Notes: a model not told the origin generated them from the sequence alone. A DNA stretch of 64,000 nt from Reticulitermes speratus (GCA_021186555.1 JAJKFL010000007.1:2221001-2285000), one strand, 5' to 3'. Positions 10,750 to 21,879 are shown, counted from the stretch's first letter. Numbers and translations are program-made.

Positions 10750-11052
10750 AACACACGTATGCATTATTATTCCCCCCCCCCCCCAATGTCTCGACAGCCC
10801 CTTGGGGGCTTAGGACGCCTCAATTTCGAGGCTTCAAGATCACACACATTTTAGACACACCACACTCGTAGGACCCCTCTGGACGAGGGATCAGCTGGTC
10901 GCAGAGACCTCTACCTGACAACACACAACACTCACAACAGACAGACATCCATGCCCCCGGCGGTATTCGAACCCACAATCCCAGCAAGCGAGCGGCCGTA
11001 GACCCACGCCTTAGACCGCGCAGCCGCTGGGATCGGCAACACACGTAAGCAT
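10750..11052 (-). mobile_element. SINE family B, full length, with 15-bp duplication
   Basis: Imperfect 15-bp direct repeats at 10750-10764 and 11038-11052 (AACACACGTATGCAT, one mismatch) flank the element. On the minus strand the head resembles tRNA-Leu/Ser: box A region GCGGTCTAAGGCG, box B GGTTCGAATAC near 10960-10970. A conserved body (ACAGACAGACATCC, GACAACACACAACACTC on the plus strand) follows. Its 3' tail is a run of 13 G (C on the plus strand, 10772-10784) rather than the usual A-rich tail. It sits beside a decayed hammerhead motif, so it probably inserted into a PLE relic. Confidence 0.88.
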
Positions 11053-11195
11053 ACATGGCGAATCAATATCAGAAAATGCTACATTAACACAGATATATGT
11101 ATATTTTCAATACAATGGAAAGAAAAAAGTCGTCTGACGCAGGTTATATTTGCACTCAGCCCATCCACAAAAATACGTGATTTCTGTTTTAGGTT

Positions 11196-12945
11196 TATTG
11201 TAATACAGTCAGCATAGCTACACTGCACACACAGCAACACCGCCGTAACAGTCTAGTATATTTTCTAGTTTATTGTAATACAGTCAGCATAGCTACACTG
11301 CACACACAGCAACACTGCCGTAACAGTCTAGTATATTGTCTAGTTTATTGTAATACAGTCAGCATAGCTACACTGCACACACAGCAACACTGCCGTAACA
11401 GTCTAGTATATTGTCTAGTTTATTGTAATACAGTCAGCATAGCTACACTGCACACACAGCAACACTCGCCGTAACAGTCTAGTATATTGTCTAGTTTATT
11501 GTAATACAGTCAGCATAGCTACACTGCACACACAGCAACACTGCCGTAACAGTCTAGTATAATTTTCTAGTTTATTGTAATACAGTCAGCATAGCTACAC
11601 TGCACACACAGCAACACTCCGTAACAATCTAGTATATTGTCTAGTTTATTGTAATACAGTCAGCATAGCTACACTGCACACACAGCAACACTGCCGTAAC
11701 AGTCTAGTATATTGTCTAGTTTATTGTAATACAGTCAGCATAGCTACACTGCCACACCAACACGTACAGTCAATATTCTCTATTGTTACACAGCAAGCTA
11801 ACTGACACCGAAACATCGTACAGTAGTATATGTCTAGCTTATTGTAATACATCAGCATAGCTACACTGCACACACAGTCACATGCCGTACAGCAGTAATG
11901 TCTAGCTTATGTAAACAGTCAGCATAGCTCCTGCACACACACAACACTGCCTAACAGTCAGTATATTGTCTAGCTATTGTAATACAGTCAGCATAGCTAC
12001 TGCACACCAGCAACACTCCGTAACAGTAGTATATTGTCTAGCTTATTGTAATACAGTCAGCATAGCTAACTGCACACACACAACATCCGAACACTGTATT
12101 CGTTGTATAACAGTGATCCCAGTAATATTAGTCTAGCTTATTGTAATACAGTCAGCATAGCTACACTGCACACACAGCAACACTGCCGTAACAGTCTAGT
12201 ATATTGTCTAGTTTATTGTAATACAGTCAGCATAGCTACCTGCACACACAGCAACACTGCCGTAACAGTCCTAGTATATTGTCTAGCTTATTGTAATACA
12301 GTCAGCATAGCTAAACTGCACACACAGCAACACTCCGTAACAGTCTAGTATATTGTCTAGTTTATTGTAATACAGTCAGCATAGCTAAAACTGCACACAC
12401 AGCAACACTCCGTAACAGTCTAGTATATTGTCTAGCTTATTGTAATACAGTCAGCATAGCTACACTGCACACACAGCAACACTGCCGTAACAGTCTAGTA
12501 TATTGTCTAGTTTATTGTAATACAGTCAGCATAGCTACACTGCACACACAGCAACACTCCGTAACAGTCTAGTATATTGTCTAGTTTATTGTAATACAGT
12601 CAGCATAGCTACACTGCACACAGCAACACTGCCGTAACAGTCTAGTATATTGTCTAGTTTATTGTAATACAGTCAGCATAGCTACACTGCACACACAGCA
12701 ACACTGCCGTAACAGTCTAGTATATTGTCTAGTTATTGTAATACAGTCAGCATAGCTACACTGCACACACAGCAACACTGCCGTAACAGTCTAGTATATT
12801 GTCTAGCTTATTGTAATACAGTCAGCATAGCTACACTGCACACACAGCAACACTGCCGTAACAGTCTAGTATATTGTCTAGTTTATTGTAATACAGTCAG
12901 CATAGCTAACACTGCACACAAACAGCATACACTGCCGTAACATCT
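11196..12945. repeat. 75-bp minisatellite, about 23 copies
   Basis: Tandem 75-bp units (TTATTGTAATACAGTCAGCA start, ...GTCTAGTATATTGTCTAG end). Copies at about 11200-11740 and 12120-12900 are nearly identical. Copies at 11745-12115 are riddled with one- and two-base deletions while still following the unit. Open frames arise because 75 is divisible by three. Confidence 0.95.
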
Positions 12946-13330
12946 AGTATATTGTCATGTTATGTAATACAGTCAGCATAGCTACACTGCAACACAGCAA
13001 CTACTCACTGCGTACACAGTCTAGTATATTGCCTGTTATATTGGTTAATGACAGTCTGCACTTGTTACATCACGACTGCACTAACGTGACGCTCACTACT
13101 CCGACGTATGTCTAAGTATGATTGTACTAGCGTATGTTAACTACAGTCAGCATTGCTTACATCGACACGAGTCAACGACGTTGCCAACTGTCTCACGTAG
13201 TATTGTCTAAGTGATGTTGAACTTGTTCACGAGTATGCTACACTGACCACTTACACAACACTTGCCTAACAGTCTAGACACTTGTTACCTAACGTGATGT
13301 ATAACGTGACTGTCTGCACAACTTGTACAT
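12946..13330. other. Scrambled junction between the 75-bp and 44-bp arrays
   Basis: Pieces of both neighbouring units alternate at a scale of 5-15 bases (e.g. TACAGTCAGCATTGCTTACAT near 13142, then ACGTAGTATTGTCTAAGTGA near 13195). No clean copy of either unit is present. It reads like a consensus built across two different arrays rather than a biological sequence. Confidence 0.7.
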
Positions 13331-15372
13331 CACGACGGATGTCTAACGGACTGTCTGCACAATTTAATCACGACGTGATGTCTAACGTTACTGTCTAGCT
13401 ACTTGTTACATCACGACGTGATGTCTAACGTGACTGTCTGCCAACTTGTTACATCACGTACAGTGATGTCTAACGTGACTGTCTGCATTGTTACATCACG
13501 ACGTGATGTCTAACGTGACTGTCTGCACAACTTGTTACATCACGACGTGATGTCTAACGTGACTGTCTGCACAACTTGTTACATCACGACGTGATGTCTA
13601 ACGTGACTGTCTGCCAACTTGTTACATCACGACGTGATGTCTAACGTGACTGTCTGCAAACTTGTTACATCACGACGTGATGTCTAACGTGACTGTCTGC
13701 ACAACTTGTTACATCACGACGTGATGTCTAACGTGACTGTCTGCACTTGTTACATCACGACGTGATGTCTAACGTGACTGTCTGCACAACTTGTTACATC
13801 ACGACGTGATGTCTAACGTGACTGTCTGCACAACTTGTTACATCACGACGTGATGTCTAACGTGACTGTCTGCACAACTTGTTACATCACGACGTGATGT
13901 CTAACGTGACTGTCTGCACAACTTGTTACATCACGACGTGATGTCTAACGTGACTGTCTGCACTTGTTACATCACGACGTGATGTCTAACGTGACTGTCT
14001 GCACAACTTGTTACATCACGACGTGATGTCTAACGTGACTGTCTGCACTTGTTACATCACGACGTGATGTCTAACGTGACTGTCTGCACAACTTGTTACG
14101 TCACGACGCGATGTCTAACGTGACTGTCTGCACAACTTGTTACGTCACGACGTGATGTCTAACGTGACTGTCTGCACAACTTGTTACATCACGACGTGAT
14201 GTCTACGTGACTGTCTGCACAACTTGTTACATCACGACGTGATGTCTAACGTGACTGTCTTCACAACTTGTTACATCACGACGTGATGTCTAACGTGACT
14301 GTCTGCACAACTTGTTACATCACGACGTGATGTCTAACGTGACTGTCTGCACAACTTGTTACATCACGACGTGATGTCTAACGTGACTGTCTGCACAACT
14401 TGTTACATCACGACGTGATGTCTAACGTGACTGTCTGCACTTGTTGCATCACGACGTGATGTCTAACGTGACTGTCTGCACTTGTTACATCACGACGTGA
14501 TGTCTAACGTGACTGTCTGCACAACTTGTTACGTCACGACGTGATGTCTAACGTGACTGTCTGCACAACTTGTTACATCACGACGTGATGTCTAACGTGA
14601 CTGTCTGCACTTGTTACATCACGACGTGATGTCTAACGTGACTGTCTGCACAACTTGTTACGTCACGACGTGATGTCTAACGTGACTGTCTGCACAACTT
14701 GTTACATCACGACGTGATGTCTAACGTGACTGTCTGCACTTGTTACATCACGACGTGATGTCTAACGTGACTGTCTGCACAACTTGTTACGTCACGACGT
14801 GATGTCTAACGTGACTGTCTGCACAACTTGTTACATCACGACGTGATGTCTAACGTGACTGTCTGCACTTGTTACATCACGACGTGATGTCTAACGTGAC
14901 TGTCTGCACAACTTGTTACGTCACGACGTGATGTCTAACGTGACTGTCTGCACAACTTGTTACATCACGACGTGATGTCTAACGTGACTGTCTGCACAAC
15001 TTGTTACATCACGACGTGATGTCTAACGTGACTGTCTGCACAACTTGTTACATCACGACGTGATGTCTAACGTGACTATCTGCACAACTTGTTACATCAC
15101 GACGTGATGTCTAACGTGACTGTCTGCACAACTTGTTACATCACGACGTGATGTCTAGCGTGACTGTCTGCACAACTTGTTACATCACGACGTGATGTCT
15201 AACGTGACTGTCTGCACAACTTGTTACATCACGACGTGATGTCTAACGTGACTGTCTGCACAACTTGTTACATCACGACGTGATGTCTAACGTGACTGTC
15301 TGCACAACTTGTTACATCACGACGTGATGTCTAACGTGACTGTCTGCACAACTTGTTACGTCACGACGTCCT
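13331..15372. repeat. 41/44-bp minisatellite with 129-bp higher-order unit
   Basis: About 47 copies of a unit built on the interrupted palindrome ACATCACG-A-CGTGATGT followed by CTAACGTGACTGTCTGCAC. Units are 44 bp, or 41 bp where AAC is missing before TTGTT. From 14478 a trimer of 41 + 44 (with GTTACGTC) + 44 bp repeats at 14478, 14607, 14736 and 14865, a true higher-order period of 129 bp. Confidence 0.95.
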
Positions 15373-15567
15373 GTAACTGCTTCACTTCGATAACACAATG
15401 CAGCGGCTACGGGACAATGTTTATAAAACGAGTTTATTGTGCGACATATAAGGTTATCCTTGTGGTCACTACTCCAATTACGTCCTTCTGGTACAGTGAA
15501 ACCTGTCTATAACGGAACCGCAAAGGGACGGATTTCTTTCCCGTCGCAAGCAGATCCCGTTTTAATA

Positions 15568-15803
15568 CAGGTTAGTCGATTTTCAGTTTTTTAACCAACG
15601 AATGTACTTTTATTTTCTTCTGTTCAATTCACCCTACAAATGTTTCGGCCGCGACCCGGCCATCATCAGGGGTACATTGATAAGTTCACTTCACTGTTCA
15701 CTGGTCCATTTGATGATGGCCGGTTCGCGGCCGAAACATTTGTAGGGTGAATTGAACAGAAGAAAATAAAAGTACATTTGTTGGTTAAAATACTGAAAAT
15801 TAA
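15568..15803. mobile_element. PLE-like foldback with head-to-head hammerheads
   Basis: Arms of about 100 bp (15568-15669 and 15711-15803) are reverse complements (landmarks TTCTGTTCAATTCACCCTAC and its complement). Each carries a hammerhead motif. The left one, minus strand, is intact and described separately. The right one, plus strand, reads TTGATGA instead of CTGATGA (core C3 lost) and has no stem I partner. Confidence 0.75.
15630..15674 (-). ncRNA. Hammerhead ribozyme motif, core intact
   Basis: Minus-strand reading: stem I 5' UACCC (15674-15670), CUGAUGA (15669-15663), one U, stem II GGCCG-GGUCG-CGGCC, GAAA (15646-15643), short stem III ACA-UU-UGU, A17 (15635), stem I 3' GGGUG (15634-15630). 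Stem I forms 5 bp with one G-U. All catalytic core positions are present, and the cleavage step would follow GUA. Minimal type-I hammerheads with very short stem III are known from Penelope-like retroelements and tend to work as dimers. Activity and transcription are untested. Confidence 0.78.
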
Positions 15804-15935
15804 TGTCAAGTTGCACGGCGAACACAACGTGAAAGGTTATTCGATTTAAATTAAAGATCCTCGAGACTGTAAAAGTTTTCCGCTAAAGACAGGATTTCGT
15901 GCCATCCAGGTTCTGTTTAAGACACGTTTCACTGT

Positions 15936-16914
15936 GTAGAAGGCTCTCGCGACACTCGGTAGACTACTCATGCTCGCATATCTACAGTATCACATCCCAG
16001 AAGAACCATAAACTGAAGGCAGCATGAGAAATGTAACCTGTAAAATAGCTTTTACAGGCCTGTACAAAACGCGCAGTTCTCCGCTTTAAGACAGAAATAA
16101 AACCCCTTAATAAACGTACAGAAGGTAATCAGCAGGGAGTCTCTTTTTAGAATATATTTGTGTAAGAGGATCTAGCCCTGTTTGCGTCGACTTGTACGTG
16201 CTGATTACAACTGTCTGCCCCCCCTGAAAGTGCTATTAAACTTGGGCAAGTAAAGTAAGATTGAGTTCCCAATTAGTCGAGAAGACGTTCTGAAACTGTC
16301 TTTAACCGTAACAAAGTTACTTGTCGAAACAAAACAGATGCAATCAGCTATATTTAAACAGAAGAAAGCGCGTAACACAAAGTGACTGTTTTTGAAACCT
16401 CACACCATAGTGATGTTTAGACAGGGATCTACTTACAAGTAATACTCTACTCCTCTAAACATTACATCGTTAGGTGTGGTAAAAATTCGGGTCCCCCCCC
16501 CCCCCGAAGAACACAACTGTCGTCAGGGTTGAAGAGGTGGGTGGTGCAGGCATTACGTTCCTCGTACATGGCGGAAGGTTTCCACAACTGGACGTGACGT
16601 CGAATCACAGACGACGGTAGTGTGGTAATGTTTATAGCCACCTCCCTGAGAACCCCAATTAGAGCGCTCCTTTTATTTTCGTGACTCAGCTCTCAGTGAA
16701 TACAGACAGAAGGACGTCGACTGTTTTCCGCACGAAAGCATGCTTGAAACAGACAGATAAATTTGGGCACAAATTCGTTTTTACACGCTTTTCGCAGAAT
16801 TGTGAAAAGCGACTGATACTGAAACTCATCTTTTCGGATACGCAGCCTTTCTACGAAACCACGTATGTCAATATTTTAATTTGTATTATCTTCATCGTGC
16901 AATTTTAACAACTC
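15936..16914. other. No recognised feature
   Basis: Unique sequence with one run of about 13 C at 16493-16505. The 75-codon frame at 16681-16908 has no supporting features. Confidence 0.5.
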
Positions 16915-17092
16915 ACAAATTACACACCAACAAAATGCACTATATTTTCACTTTTTATTCTTTAACCCCTACATATGTTTCGGCCCTTACAAGGCCATCT
17001 TCAGGGGGCTCGTAGTCTACATTTAGAATAAAGAATAAAATTAAAGAATAAAAATTGAAAAAACGTAGTGCATTTCGTTGGTGTGTAATTGT
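16915..17092. mobile_element. PLE-like foldback carrying one hammerhead
   Basis: Outer arms of about 50 bp (AATTACACACCAACAAAATG at 16917 and its complement ending about 17090) enclose a hammerhead on the minus strand at 16964-17010. Unlike the other foldbacks, the right arm lacks a second motif. Confidence 0.7.
16964..17010 (-). ncRNA. Hammerhead ribozyme motif, core intact
   Basis: Minus-strand reading: stem I 5' AGCCCC (17010-17005), CUGAAGA (17004-16998), U, stem II GGCCUU-GUA-AGGGCC (6 bp, one G-U), GAAA (16981-16978), the self-complementary ACAUAUGU as stem III, A17 (16970), stem I 3' GGGGUU (6 bp, one G-U). Every invariant core base is present. This is the strongest stem I in the set together with 44300. 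A PLE origin is inferred from the motif type; no PLE protein is nearby. Confidence 0.8.
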
Positions 17093-17149
17093 GACACGTG
17101 TGATAATATTTGTGTTTTAGACGCTGCACGTTCGATGTAATACCAACAT

Positions 17150-17675
17150 TAATGCTGCTGCTACGTGCAAAGTATCATGGTCAGAGCCCCACGTAACATG
17201 TAATATAATGCTGCTACGTGCAACGTATCATGGTCAGAACCCCACGTAACATGTAATATAATGCTGCTACGTGCAAAGTATCACGGTCAGAACCCCACGT
17301 AACATGTAATATAATGCTGCTACGTGCAACGTATCATGGTCAGAACCCCACGTAACATGTAATATAATGCTGCTACGTGCAACGTATCATGGTCAGAACC
17401 CCACGTAACATGTAATATAATGCTGCTACGTGCAACGTATCATGGTCAGAACCCCACGTAACATGTAATATAATGCTGCTACGTGCAACGTATCATGGTC
17501 AGAACCCCACGTAACATGTAATATAATGCTGCTACGTGCAACGTATCATGGTCAGAACCCCACGTAACATGTAATATAATGCTGCTACGTGCAACGTATC
17601 ATGGTCAGAACCCCACGTAACATGTAATATAATGCTGCTACGTGCAACGTATCATGGTCAGAACCCCACGTAACA
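17150..17675. repeat. 53-bp minisatellite, about 10 copies
   Basis: Ten head-to-tail 53-bp units (GCTGCTACGTGCAACGTATC start), nearly identical apart from an A/C change in early copies. Not related in sequence to the 53-bp array at 6.7 kb. Confidence 0.95.
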
Positions 17676-17810
17676 GAATTCTACAGCCTGTCTGCTACTC
17701 ATACCTAAAAGCGATATTCGAAACACACGTGTCCGTATTCATGTCATATCAGTTACACGTGGGGACGCCTTGCGCGTACGGGCCTGCGCGACGGTTGATA
17801 TTTGTAACAC

Positions 17811-18132
17811 GTGGGTAAAGGCCGTGCCATGGCTCAGGCGGTTAGTCGCCGGCCTCCTACCGCCGAAGCCCGGGTTCGATCCCGGGTCAGTCCATGTGGG
17901 ATTTGTGGTGGAAAAAGTAGCACTGGGACAGGTTTTTCCCCCGAGTACTTCGGTTTTCCCTGTCAATTTAATTCCACCAGGGCTCCGTTACTTGGGAAAA
18001 TGAAAAATCTGGTCATCTTTCTCTTCATCTTCATCACAGGATTGCACAATAAGCCTTAAGGCTGCGGTGCGTCCGTAGCTTCTGCTGCGGGGCCCTTCTC
18101 CACACACACAAAAAGAAACCAAGCGGGTAAAG
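17811..18132 (+). mobile_element. SINE family A, full length
   Basis: A tRNA-like head begins near 17823: box A TGGCTCAGGCGGTTAG, box B GGTTCGATCCC at about 17874. A shared body follows (CATGTGGGATTTGTGGTGG, CTTCATCTTCATCACAGG, GGCTGCGGTGCGTCCG) and it ends near 18115 in a CA/A-rich tail. The flanks GTGGGTAAAG (17811-17820) and GCGGGTAAAG (18123-18132) look like a 10-bp target duplication with one mismatch. Open frames through the body are shared by all copies and are not evidence of coding. Confidence 0.85.
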
Positions 18133-18283
18133 AGGAAGCAAGCTGTAATGCCTTCTTACAAATCCATGTAATTTCGAATCCAGAAGAACATACCTGCAAT
18201 TACAACTTCTCAAAATTCCTCCCACCGACCTCGCTGCGGAATACACAACGACGCATCACGTAATAGCCGGCGTGTTAACATGT

Positions 18284-18525
18284 GTCCGTGTGCACACAGT
18301 CACAGCAGCTCACTGTGTCTGTGCACACAGTCACAGCAGCTCACTGTGTCTGTGCACACAGTCACAGCAGCTCACTGTGTCTGTGCACACAGTCACAGCA
18401 GTTCACTGTGTCTGTGCACACAGTCACAGCAGCTCACTGTGTCTGTGCACACAGTCACAGAAGCTCACTGTGTCTGTGCACACAGTCACAGCAGCTCACT
18501 GTGTCTGTGCACACAGTCACATCCA
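18284..18525. repeat. 31-bp minisatellite, about 8 copies
   Basis: Eight copies of a 31-bp unit (CTCACTGTGTCTGTGCACAC core). No stop codon occurs in any plus frame of the unit, which gives three overlapping frames of about 100-126 codons that are artefacts. Confidence 0.95.
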
Positions 18526-18625
18526 GCTATCTTCTCATACGATCCACAGACAGCGCAGTGCTATCACAGACATGACATGAATGTCGAGACACCGACAAGA
18601 AATACTGCGCTTGTCTATGAGTGGA

Positions 18626-20009
18626 GAACAGGTGTGCTGGACGTACTGTGTACGTCATAATAAACACTTCAAAACAGGTGTGCTGGACGTACTGTGTACG
18701 TCATAATAAACACTTCAAAACAGGTGTGCTGGACGTACTGTGTACGTCATAATAAACACTTCAAAACAGGTGTGCTGGACGTACTGTGTACGTCATAATA
18801 AACACTTCAAAACAGGTGTGCTGGACGTACTGTGTACGTCATAATAAACACTTCAAAACAGGTGTGCAGGACGTACTGTTTAAGTCATAATAAACACTTC
18901 AAAACAGGTGTGCAGGACGTACTGTGTACGTCATAATAAACACTTCAAAACAGGTGTGCAGGACGTACTGTGTACGTCATAATAAACACTTCAAAACAGT
19001 GTGTGCAGGACGTACTGTGTACGTCATAATAAACACTTCAAAACAGGTGTTCAGGACGTACTGTTTAAGTCACAATAAACACTTCAAAACAGGTGTGCAG
19101 GACGTACTGTTTAAGTCATAATAAACACTTCAAAACAGGTGTGCAGGACGTACTGTTTAAGTCATAATAAACACTTCAAAACAGGTGTGCAGGACGTACT
19201 CTGTACGTCATAATAAACACTTCAAAACAGGTGTGCAGGACGTACTGTTTAAGTCATAATAAACACTTCAAAACAGGTGTGCAGGACGTACTGTTTAAGT
19301 CATAATAAACACTTCAAAACAGGTGTGCAGGACGTACTGTTTAAGTCATAATAAACACTTCAAAACAGGTGTGCAGGACGTACTGTTTAAGTCATAATAA
19401 ACACTTCAAAACAGGTGTGCAGGACGTACTGTGTACGTCATAATAAACACTTCAAAACAGGTGTGCAGGACGTACTGTGTACGTCATAATAAACACTTCA
19501 AAACAGGTGTGCAGGACGTACTGTGTACGTCATAATAAACACTTCAAAACAGGTGTTCAGGACGTACTGTTTAAGTCACAATAAACACTTCAAAACAGGT
19601 GTGCAGGACGTACTGTTTAAGTTATAATAAACACTTCAAAACAGGTGTGCAGGACGTACTGTTTAAGTCATAATAAACACTTCAAAACAGGTGTGCAGGA
19701 CGTACTCTGTACGTCATAATAAACACTTCAAAACAGGTGTGCAGGACGTACTGTTTAAGTCATAATAAACACTTCAAAACAGGTGTGCAGGACGTACTCT
19801 GTACGTCATAATAAACACTTCAAAACAGGTGTGCAGGACGTACTGTTTAAGTCATAATAAACACTTCAAAACAGGTGTGCAGGACGTACTGTTTAAGTCA
19901 TAATAAACACTTCAAAACAGGTGTGCAGGACGTACTGTTTAAGTCATAATAAACACTTCAAAACAGGTGTGCAGGACGTACTCTGTACGTCATAATAAAC
20001 ACTTCAAAA
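18626..20009. repeat. 46-bp minisatellite, about 30 copies
   Basis: Thirty 46-bp units (CAGGTGTGCWGGACGTACTG start). One variant holds the interrupted palindrome GACGTAC-TGT-GTACGTC; the other (TTTAAGTC) breaks it. The first five copies read TGCTGG, the rest mostly TGCAGG. The variants form blocks, indicating stepwise amplification. Confidence 0.96.
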
Positions 20010-20017
20010 GAGTAACC

Positions 20018-20285
20018 ATTTCTATATATACCAACAAATGCACACAATTCACATTAAATTACAAATTTTATATATATACATAATTTCTCCTACCTGTTTC
20101 TGCGACAAATCACCATTTTCAGGGAGATATTAATACAAAGGAATATTAAATTAATAATTAATTTTATATTAATTTTAATGTTTCCCTGAGTTTGGCGATT
20201 TATCGCTAAAACATGTAGAAGAGTTCATATATATAGAGAGTTTGTAATTATACATATGTTGTGTGTATTTGTTGGTATATACATG
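20018..20285. mobile_element. Decayed PLE-like foldback
   Basis: Imperfect arms (TATATATACCAACAAATGCA at 20021 and its complement ending about 20282) with hammerhead relics in both: minus strand about 20093-20125 (CTGAAAA, core G8 lost), plus strand about 20188-20220 (CTGAGTTT, AAAACATGTAG). Neither is expected to fold into an active ribozyme. The 46-bp array ends at its left edge. Confidence 0.6.
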
Positions 20286-20339
20286 TGATTATAATCAAAA
20301 TGCACGGAACGAATATTATTAAATAATATTAAAACTTTA

Positions 20340-20402
20340 AATAGTCTCTGTCACAGAGACCAATCGGACAATAGTCTCTGTCACGGAGACCAATCGGACA
20401 AT
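20340..20402. repeat. Two 30-bp repeats with palindrome
   Basis: Two copies of a 30-bp unit. The first holds the interrupted palindrome GTCTCTGT-C-ACAGAGAC, the second has one change in it. Confidence 0.8.
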
Positions 20403-20523
20403 GCTCTATAAGCAAACAGCACTAAATTCCAAAAGTTTCTGACGACGATGTATAATATTGAGAACTAATTGTCTTCTGGACTTTGTCCATCGTCCGGATA
20501 AAATATTAAAATATAATATAAAA

Positions 20524-20570
20524 ATCACGACGTTTCGGAAGCTGGTTCTTCTTCCGTTTTCAGGTGATGG
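20524..20570 (-). other. Hammerhead-like motif with GTC site, G8 lost
   Basis: Minus-strand reading: stem I AUCAC, CUGAAAA (should be CUGANGA), stem II with GGAAG/CUUCC, GAAA, self-complementary ACGU, C17, stem I 3' GUGAU (5 bp). The cleavage triplet would be the classical GUC. A single core substitution at G8 should abolish activity. It belongs to a second motif subtype, also seen at 51124. Confidence 0.55.
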
Positions 20571-20878
20571 GAGGGGAGACACCAACTCAGTTGGGTCCTT
20601 TTAACCGAGCTAATATTTACTGTAAGAAACACATAAAACACATAAATACAGTACGTGGACACAATACATGTTTTCAAAGTTTCAATGTTAGTATGTGTAG
20701 GTAGTCACACACAAACAATACCAATAATATCTCCAGTCACAAATAAGGTTATTTTGTGTGTGTGTGTGTGTGCGTGCGTGGATCTGCGTGTTGTGACTTG
20801 TCCCTTCCTAAATGAAACAGACGAGAATAAATAATAACAAGACATAGGGGTAGAAGGAAATTTGTAATTAAGGTGACT
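20571..20878. other. Unique sequence with a (TG)n microsatellite
   Basis: A short TG/GTGC run lies at about 20757-20780. Nothing else is recognised. Confidence 0.6.
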
Positions 20879-21162
20879 ATTAGAAGTAACGGCCGATCTC
20901 AGTGGCCGCGCGGTCTAAGGCGTCGGTCTGCGGCCGCTCGCTTGCTGGGATTGTGGGTTTGAATCCCACCGGGGGAATGCATGTCTGTCTGTTGTGAGTG
21001 TTGTGTGTTGTCAGGTAGATGTCTCTGTGACGGGCTGATCACTCATCCAGAGGAGTCCTACCGAGTGTGGTGTGTCTGAGTGTAATCGTGAAGCCTCGAT
21101 AATGAGGAGGCCTAGGCCCCCAAGCGGCTGTCGAGCCATAGGAAAAAATAATTTGAAGTAAC
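20879..21162 (+). mobile_element. SINE family B, full length
   Basis: Duplications ATTAGAAGTAAC (20879-20890) and ATTTGAAGTAAC (21151-21162) differ by one base. The head starts at about 20892 (GCCGATCTCAGTGGCCGCG), with box A GCGGTCTAAGGCG and box B GGTTTGAATCC (one B-box change). The body CATGTCTGTCTGTTGTGAGT and end CTGTCGAGCCAT plus A-rich tail match copies at 10750, 46252, 50276 and 61805. Confidence 0.88.
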
Positions 21163-21879
21163 GTGTGTAGGTGTGGATTAAATGCAGATGGTTGCTGTAG
21201 GGGGCAATGACTGGCTTCTGTGGACATAAAAGTGGATCTTCAAATTCAGTAAATTTATTTGTATCAACTTCTGAATAGAACTCAAGTCTATGGAGTTATT
21301 TAATGATCACACTGGATGAAAAGCCTCACAAATGTATTTTCAGCAAACCTCAACAGGCTGCAACCTACGTCACAGGTCTGAGCCGCCTACGTCACTTCAC
21401 AGGACCCCAAGTGCAATCAGAATCCCGGGTGGTTCGAACATCTTCCACTCAAAACATGTCAGTTTACGGGCCTCTGACATTATGAACATAAGACTCCATT
21501 AATCTAACAGCCCATGGGCTTCGCCATTGGGAGACATTTTAAATTATGAAATTCGGTACATTTTGATTATGTACAGCTTCCTACACTTTCAGCACGATAA
21601 ATGTGAACGAATCCAAATTGTGATCTTTGAATATCATATAAGACGCAAATTACATTGTAAGTAAAATTAGAGAAAATGTCTACCTGTTGTCTTGTTTCTA
21701 AAGTATTATGGTGTTCATAAGCTGCAGTATTTGACTATTTATTGGCAGAACTGCTTGTCTTTCCTCACGCACATTTTTCTGTAAAGACTGATGTCTTTGA
21801 CTCACTGTAACTTGGTTATTATTATTATATTATTATTATTATTATTATTAAAAATAAAATCTGCATGCATTAGCTATTT
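21163..21879. other. No recognised feature apart from a (TTA)n tract
   Basis: Unique sequence with a TTA/TTATTA microsatellite at about 21817-21850. Confidence 0.5.

Larger units (their letters stand above)
15494..15935. mobile_element. Pogo-like non-autonomous DNA element, interrupted
   Basis: Termini CAGTGAAACCTGTCTATAAC (15494 on) and, inverted, CAGTGAAACGTGTCTTAAAC (ending 15935) match at about 22 of 26 positions. CAGTGAAAC with a TA just before it is typical of pogo/Tigger-type termini. The right flank reads TGTA, so the TA duplication is imperfect. The interior is occupied by the hammerhead-bearing foldback at 15568-15803, and no transposase remains. Confidence 0.6.

Noticed and set aside
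17823..17900. Functional tRNA gene (also heads at 20892, 31445, 33008, 46026, 49380, 61817)
   Set aside because: A and B boxes are present, but there is no complete cloverleaf or acceptor stem closing at about 72 nt, and each continues into a shared SINE body.
18272..18660. Cys/His-rich frames (VCAHSHSSSLCLCTQ) as a zinc-binding protein
   Set aside because: All three plus frames are open in the 31-bp array and give equally regular peptides.
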